The position numbers and the translations under genes are program-made. Source: Phycomyces blakesleeanus NRRL 1555(-) (lineage: Eukaryota > Mucoromycota > Mucoromycetes > Mucorales > Phycomycetaceae). From it: a stretch of DNA of 64,000 nt. Shown one piece after another: positions 58,446-64,000 of this stretch (position 1 is the stretch's first letter; every line of letters begins with the position of its first letter). The DNA lies in NCBI RefSeq assembly GCF_001638985.1, contig NW_017265135.1:2967223-3031222 (forward strand). Reading direction: 5' to 3'. Under the pieces are notes generated by a model. That model was not told the DNA's origin. It was given only the letters and a program-made list of their open reading frames with translations, and did no database searches.

Positions 58446-61072
58446 GTTAAGTTCGTTGGTTACAGCAAGACAAACTGTAATTTCACAAGCTGAGTACAAA
58501 GGATGGAATGAGCACCAGAGTCACAGACCCCCCCCCCCCCCCCCAACTAGTCCCACCACTAGCTTTTTAAATTTTATTAAAAAAAGAAAGAAAGAATCTC
58601 AATCTCAATCTCAATTTTAATATATATATATAATATATAAAGACATTTGTATGCACAAATTAGTTACAATATTTTGAATAGAGAAAGGAAGGAAGGGAGA
58701 GTCCTTGTGAGCATAAACGTATATGATAATAAATAATAAAATACATACATTTTTATATATAAATAAATGTAAATGTTGTATATGTTATATATATATATAT
58801 GTGTGTATTTAGTGCAATTTTAGATTTTTATTGAATAATACAAAGGTGCGTGAATTTTGATTTGAAATTAGCATAATTTTGATTATATTATTTATATATA
58901 TATATATATATTCTTTCCTTGATTTGAATATTTTAGACCAAGCCGAAGTGGCTCTCAAATCTTTGCTGATTGCTTATTGATTTTTGGTTCTTGGTTTTGA
59001 AGTATAAACCATTAAATTATTATGAAAGGAACACTTGCTGTAATCAGTGGATATACATACTACATATACTACCAAGATATTTGACATAAACCCTTATGTA
59101 TGTACGCATATAAATCAGGCTGTAAAATCCTTCCACTTGTATATTATATTATACTATATTTACTTAAAAAGGTAGAGATCGACAAGCCCGAACAGGACAA
59201 ATTGGTTTTGGTTTATCAGTAGTCTAATATTTATTTAGCAAGAGCACCCTTCAAATCATAATATTATCCTCACAAACATCATGTATAACTGCAGTATATA
59301 TCTTGATAGGCTTTTCTAAATATCCAATTCCCAATGATCAATTTCCCGGCTAATATATAGCTTAGCAATGCTTATTAAAATAATTGTAAATATCCAGCTT
59401 TCCATCACAATGTACACACAGAGCCATGCTTTCAAGTAAAAATAGCTTCAAGATGATCTACAGTCCGTTTGAATATGTTTGTATACATAATATTGCTGTG
59501 TTACTACACTGATCGATACAAAGAAGCTTTTGCTGAGGTAGCTTGGCTACCACTCTTCTAAAATAACTAAACGTACTTATTTACTGACACTTACACCATA
59601 CACGGGTAACATTTTGTTGTGTCCTTGGATTTTAGGCAGCTACTGAAATTAGTGAGATTACCAAGAGATGCCAAGACACCACACTTGACACCAAAGAAAA
59701 TTCTTATTCAAGAACATCTCTAATTTTCCAATAGCAAAAAAGTCAATTACGTTATTATCGTGTGTCAACGAACAAGAATAAAATAAAATAAGAATCGTAA
59801 AGCTCAAGTAAATTTATGACCTTGTCACTCATATACTTTATAGCCAACACTTGGCTTACCGTATTTGCAACAGGAGCCTTGACTTATTTGCCTACACAAC
59901 AAGAAAGGAGACAAGTATTAAATTTGAAATCCAGAAAAGCGATCACCAACAAATTTATGGATGACAAACCCAGGTCAACCTTTTAGCATAAAATATGTAT
60001 AGCAAAGATCTTATTATTCTATTAGAGAGTGGTATATGTATATCGGCTTTGTTCTTTAGACCAATGCTTTTCCTTATTTCTTTTTCCAATTGAATAATTT
60101 TGATTATAATCCCATAAACTTTCGCGTGTGCACACACACATATATATATAATAGTCTGATGAGCATCAAAAGAGAAATAATTGTGATTTTGAATATATGT
60201 GTGTTTGTGTTTGTAAACCCAAATAGACTTTGCCACCAAAAAGGCGTAAAATCTCTATTTGTTTGGTTGGCGGAAACAGTTATTCTGGTAAAGGTAAACC
60301 AGGCTAGGCATTGGCTCTATTTGTGCTATTATTATTATTATTAACACACATTTTGTATCGATAATATTTGTATCTTACAACATTTCCTTATATCCATACA
60401 AAAGATATATAGTAATATCTACTATCACAGTTAAAGTCCTAATTGGCCCTTAAACTTGGCAGAAAAAAAAAACCTCAGCTCACCTTCTGCAAAAATTCAA
60501 AACTGATCTGAAGTTCACCCTTTCAATGACATGGTCCCAAAAAAGAAGAAGAAATGAAATGAAATGAAAGACACGAAATTCCTGGGATTATAAAAGTCCA
60601 AAATACATTTCACACCTTTTGCACCCAACCTAACCAACTTTACGCACTCTGGTTTTTTCAAAAAGAAGTTTTATCTATCAAAATTTATTAGCTGAAAGAA
60701 ATCATATATATATATTCATATGCCTCTTTAAAGAAAAACAAACTCTTCTTGATCTTATAAATTATCCCATAAATCTACTAGCTACTCTATAGGCTTATTT
60801 GATTTTTTCAAAGCATTTTTATTTATTTACTAGCTTTTGAACGTATGATATCAGTACTTGATAGTGTGATATTTGAATATATAAGAGAGAGAAAAGAAGT
60901 TTTTTTAGAGGATATCTTCTAGCATAAGTTATCTGTGAAACTACTAGTCTAACTATCAAATTATCACAAAATGGAACAAAATAATATCGATTTTAGTTAG
61001 ATGAGCAAAAAAATATATCAAAAATGCCTTTTTTTTTTAAAAAAAAAAGAAAAAGAAAAACAAGCCTTGTTA

Positions 61073-61115
<43 letters not shown>

Positions 61116-61783
61116 CTTGCTCTTATATATATGGGAACAAGTGTTATTCCAGTAAGCCTTTAATAGTGTCATGATTTTGCCAAAGGATATTCATTAGTTG
61201 AGGGCAAAATCAGCAAAAAAATAAATATTTAATGGATATTTTGATCCCTAATTGATATGAATTTTTCAGAATTATGGATATTTATAGATGTACACGTTTT
61301 TTATCTTGTTTGATGTCAAGAGGCAAGTCTCTTACCCTGTTTGTTTGGCTGATAGCGTATATTATGCAGACTTTAAGCTCTAGTGAGTCAATAAGGAAGA
61401 AATATCACGAGGATTAAGGGGGGGAGGTTAAGAAAGTTCCAATGAAAATTAAAAGAAAAGAAGAGAGAGAAAAAGAATCAACAGGAGGATGGCAAAATAA
61501 AATTAAAGGAGAAACTAAATGTCTTGACCAAACTCACTCTTTCTCTTATTTCTTATTTCTTTTCTTCTTTTACTTTTTTTTTCTCTTTCTTTTAATACGC
61601 ACACACACACACATAGATATATATAAAATATATTATATATTATATATTTAAGATGCTGACATCTGAAAAATTTGTATGTAGCCAACCAAATCTTCATGTC
61701 TCTAACGTATTATATAGAAACGACGAATAAGCCAATCAAAATGGACAAAAACATACCTTTTCCTTGCCTGTCTTCAAGGTGTG
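58446..61783. other. 3.3-kb divergent spacer
   Basis: Between SCAMP (-) and the multi-span gene (+). C17 run at 58528-58544, TCTCAA repeats near 58595-58615, TA tracts, a mixed-composition stretch 59000-60000 without exons, a T10A10 palindrome at 61029-61048 and an ATT tract at 61076-61113. Frames at 60090 and 59955-60239 have no supporting features. This is long enough to hide a small RNA gene, which I did not detect. Confidence 0.45.
58528..58544 (+). repeat. C17 homopolymer
   Basis: Uninterrupted C run 83 bp upstream of the SCAMP start codon. Confidence 0.9.
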
Positions 61784-63163
61784 ATGATCATCGTATTACA
61801 ATCAGTAATTGCCTATCAAAACACACACCAGGCCTCCTTACTTCCTTCCTCTGACACAAAACGAAGCCCTAGTCTAGCCGCTGCCTTCGAAGCCAATCAA
61901 AACGAAGCATTAGAAGTAGACGAAGCCACAGACAGACTTAACAGAATCAAGTGGGAGAATATTGCATTTGTTGGATTCCAGTTTTGGTTCGTAGGCATGT
62001 CCTTTGATGCAGTAAGTACACAGTTGGTTCGAGTAAAACATGTTAGTGACCAATTTCCTTAGACAGTTAACCAGAACGCAGCAGAAGTTATTGCTCTAGC
62101 AACTATGAACGTCATGTGCGCTCTGCTTGGCGCACTAGAGGTCATTGACGGTAGACGGTGGCTGTCTACATTACGACACATGAATGAAGTCCAAGGAATA
62201 GCATTCGCTACAAAGCCGCTTGAGATTGCCTTTTATCTCGAGATAACCCTTACCGTCTTACTCACATTATTTGCCATTGCTTTTGCGTATCTCTCTTACG
62301 AGGTTGTACGAGAATTTGGTTGGGTTATATACAAGAAAATTGGAGCAGACGTCGAGATCCAAAGCAAGTTAAAGAAGAAGAAGTAGAAGAACCCCCCCCC
62401 CCCCCCCCTTCAATCTCCCTGTACCGTACTATACTAACATTCCTTTTTTTCCTTAATTAGGAATGTACAGAATCTTTCAATTCTTTGTATTGGCTCTCAA
62501 ATTTGATATATTTATTGAATTTTTGGTTTCCTGCTTTTATCTCGTTCAATTTGCTACAAAAGAATATGATCCTGTCTGGGAAATCTGGTTTCAATTGGGA
62601 GCAACGGCCTTAATGCTACCAATGCTATACTTTGCTCGAATGGCAGTAAGTTTTTCCTTTTTTTAAAAAAGAAAAAAAAAGAAAATAACCCACACGAATC
62701 CTCATCTAATCAACCGGGACATCACTTGCAGGGATCTGTCGAGAGCAGCAAACGGATGACTGTCTTTATTATTTTCCAGTGTGTTGTGGTTGTTCAATTT
62801 GGACTTGTGCTCCGACAGACATTGAGAACACACAATTTTTGGTACACATGGATATGCTTTGGTAAGCGAACCAAAATATACAGCTAGACTTTGGTAATTA
62901 ACATTATATATATACATATACAGTACTTTTAGGAATTGTACTTGCAGTGGTAAGTTAATACACACGTCAAATTTCTTCAGCCTTATTAAAGTATGTGTGT
63001 TGAATCGCAGACAACTGGCACACTTGGTGCTATATGCATGTATAATTTTGGTAAGAACCTGAAACCTTACATCCAACGGGGCGCAAAAAAGCAGGAACAC
63101 GCTGACAATCTAAAGCTCAGCAAACAAGCTTCTGCAGAGTTGTGGAAGATTGACGAAGACTGA
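61784..63163 (+). CDS. multi-span membrane protein, possibly UPF0658-like
   Basis: Six exons: 61784-62011, 62063-62363, 62461-62645, 62732-62861, 62924-62949 and 63011-63163. They give 340 residues. Hydrophobic segments lie near 58-76, 82-104, 125-150, 180-205, 215-235, 250-272 and 282-300, a seven-span pattern. Motifs include REFGWVIYKKIGADVEIQRMYRIFQFFVLALKFD between spans, EYDPVWEIWFQLG and SSKRMTVFI, and a charged C-terminal tail ends WKIDED. This resembles the fungal UPF0658 Golgi membrane family from memory, not by search. The second intron has a GCAAGT donor (A|GCAAGT) with a CTAAC branch site and TTAG acceptor, giving IQRMYRIF in frame; the GT alternatives do not. Exon 5 is 26 nt. The start is the first ATG in frame; a short upstream exon cannot be excluded. 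Confidence 0.85.
62364..62460 (+). other. GC-AG intron containing a C17 run
   Basis: Donor GCAAGT, then a run of 17 C at 62392-62408, branch-like ATACTAACAT and acceptor AATTAG. Direct reading runs into TAG after four lysines. Confidence 0.82.
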
Positions 63164-63369
63164 AAACCAAGCAGTTTTACTTTTACATGTATAATAGCCA
63201 ATATTCTGGCATCACCCGTTACTTCTAGCTAGCTGGAAAAAAAAGAGAAACCCATTTAAAGTCACCTTTTCTTACAGAAAGCAAACACACGCACCAATAT
63301 TCCTTATGTTTGGTTTATTCTTATTTTTGTATTTTTCATGTCTCTTTAGCGATTAAATATATACGATGC

Positions 63370-64000
63370 TTAGTGTGCATCACGTCGTCGTTTTATCGAC
63401 TCGGCTACTTTGTCACGAAGTCGAGAAGTTTCCTATAAAAGCAAAAATATATTTGGTTTTAACCTTTTCCTTCACGATTCAAGTTTCCCTTTTCTTTTTC
63501 TATCTTCATTTCTTTCTTCCCTTTTTTTTAAAAAAAAATCTTTCTTTACCTTTTCTTTGTCAATCTTTGTTTGGTCATCTTCATCCCATCTAGACTTTAC
63601 ACGTCCGGGTACAGATTCTCTTACTTCCTCTTGAACAATTTTCTCATCTGTCTGTTCTTTTTCATTCGAAGTACGTGCGGGTTCTTTGACATTATCCTGA
63701 CTCCTCTTTCTCACTCTTCTCAAACTCGGGCTTCGACTTTCTCTTCTTCTACCTCTCGATACTGACCTTTCTTCTCTTCGATTGTCGTCACGATCTCTGC
63801 GGTAACTCCTGAATTGTCTATCATCTTCACGACGATCACGTCCATCTCTTCCCTGATCTCTGTAACGATCTCGTCTACGACCGTCGTCTCGTGAGCGTGA
63901 TCGATACCGTCTTGGAGGAGATCTGCTTCTGCTTGGACTCAAACGTCTAGGTCTTTCGGGGCGTTCTTGTCTTTCTGATCTCTCTGGTCTCTCTGGTCTT
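63370..64000 (-). CDS. RS-rich nuclear protein, 3' part only
   Basis: Two exons visible: 63370-63432 (20 residues plus stop) and 63550 to the window edge, still open at 64000. The visible protein begins in RPERPERSERQERPER-type repeats, then RLSPSRSRSPPRRYRSRSRDDGRRRDRYRD, RSRGRRRESRSPSLRRVRKRSQ, an acidic-basic stretch with VKSRWDEDDQTKIDKEK and ends ETSRLRDKVAESIKRRRDAH. RS and RD/RE dipeptides are typical of SR-related splicing or nuclear-speckle proteins phosphorylated by SRPK/CLK kinases. No RRM or other globular domain is in the window, so the specific protein cannot be named. The N-terminal part lies beyond the right edge. Confidence 0.85.

Overview
The window is nuclear DNA from a eukaryote, most likely an early-diverging (Mucoromycota-type) fungus. 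The reasons are very AT-rich spacers full of microsatellites, compact genes split by many short GT-AG introns (about 68 in the models below), and a mix of fungal features (Ras2-type GTPase, fused BioD-BioA, NCS-1) with genes that are patchy or absent in Dikarya (CYRI/FAM49, SCAMP, a hyaluronan-synthase-like GT2). Species assignment is inference. All gene models were spliced by hand from the sequence and checked for reading-frame phase at every junction.

Layout. 0-4.4 kb: tRNA-Leu(CAG) with a 565-bp solo-LTR-like element 123 bp upstream, then an AT-rich gene-poor block. 4.4-10.5 kb: 4EHP-like eIF4E (-) and a coiled-coil orphan (-). 13.7-21.5 kb: nitronate monooxygenase (+), ubiquitin E2 (+), neuronal calcium sensor NCS-1 (-) and Ras2-type GTPase (-); the last three carry very small exons, down to 2 nt. 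23.5-25 kb: CYRI homologue (-). 26.5-32.2 kb: a divergent biotin pair, biotin synthase (-) and a fused dethiobiotin synthetase/DAPA aminotransferase (+), sharing a 1.1-kb upstream region. 32.6-41.7 kb: four-span membrane protein (-), FSP1/AIFM2-like oxidoreductase (-), Ser-rich orphan (-), endonuclease V (+). 44-46.3 kb: hyaluronan-synthase-like glycosyltransferase (+). 48.4-52.4 kb: three-RRM RNA-binding protein (-) and JMJD4-type JmjC oxygenase (-). 54.4-58.4 kb: COA5/PET191 (+), orphan (-), SCAMP (-). 61.8-64 kb: multi-span membrane protein (+) and the 3' part of an RS-rich gene (-) that runs off the window.

The clearest functional grouping is the biotin pair: the two proteins together cover the last three steps from KAPA to biotin. 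Otherwise the neighbours look like independent housekeeping and signalling genes. The most unusual features are in splicing: exons of 2, 11, 17, 18, 22, 25 and 26 nt, and four GC-AG introns among roughly 68.
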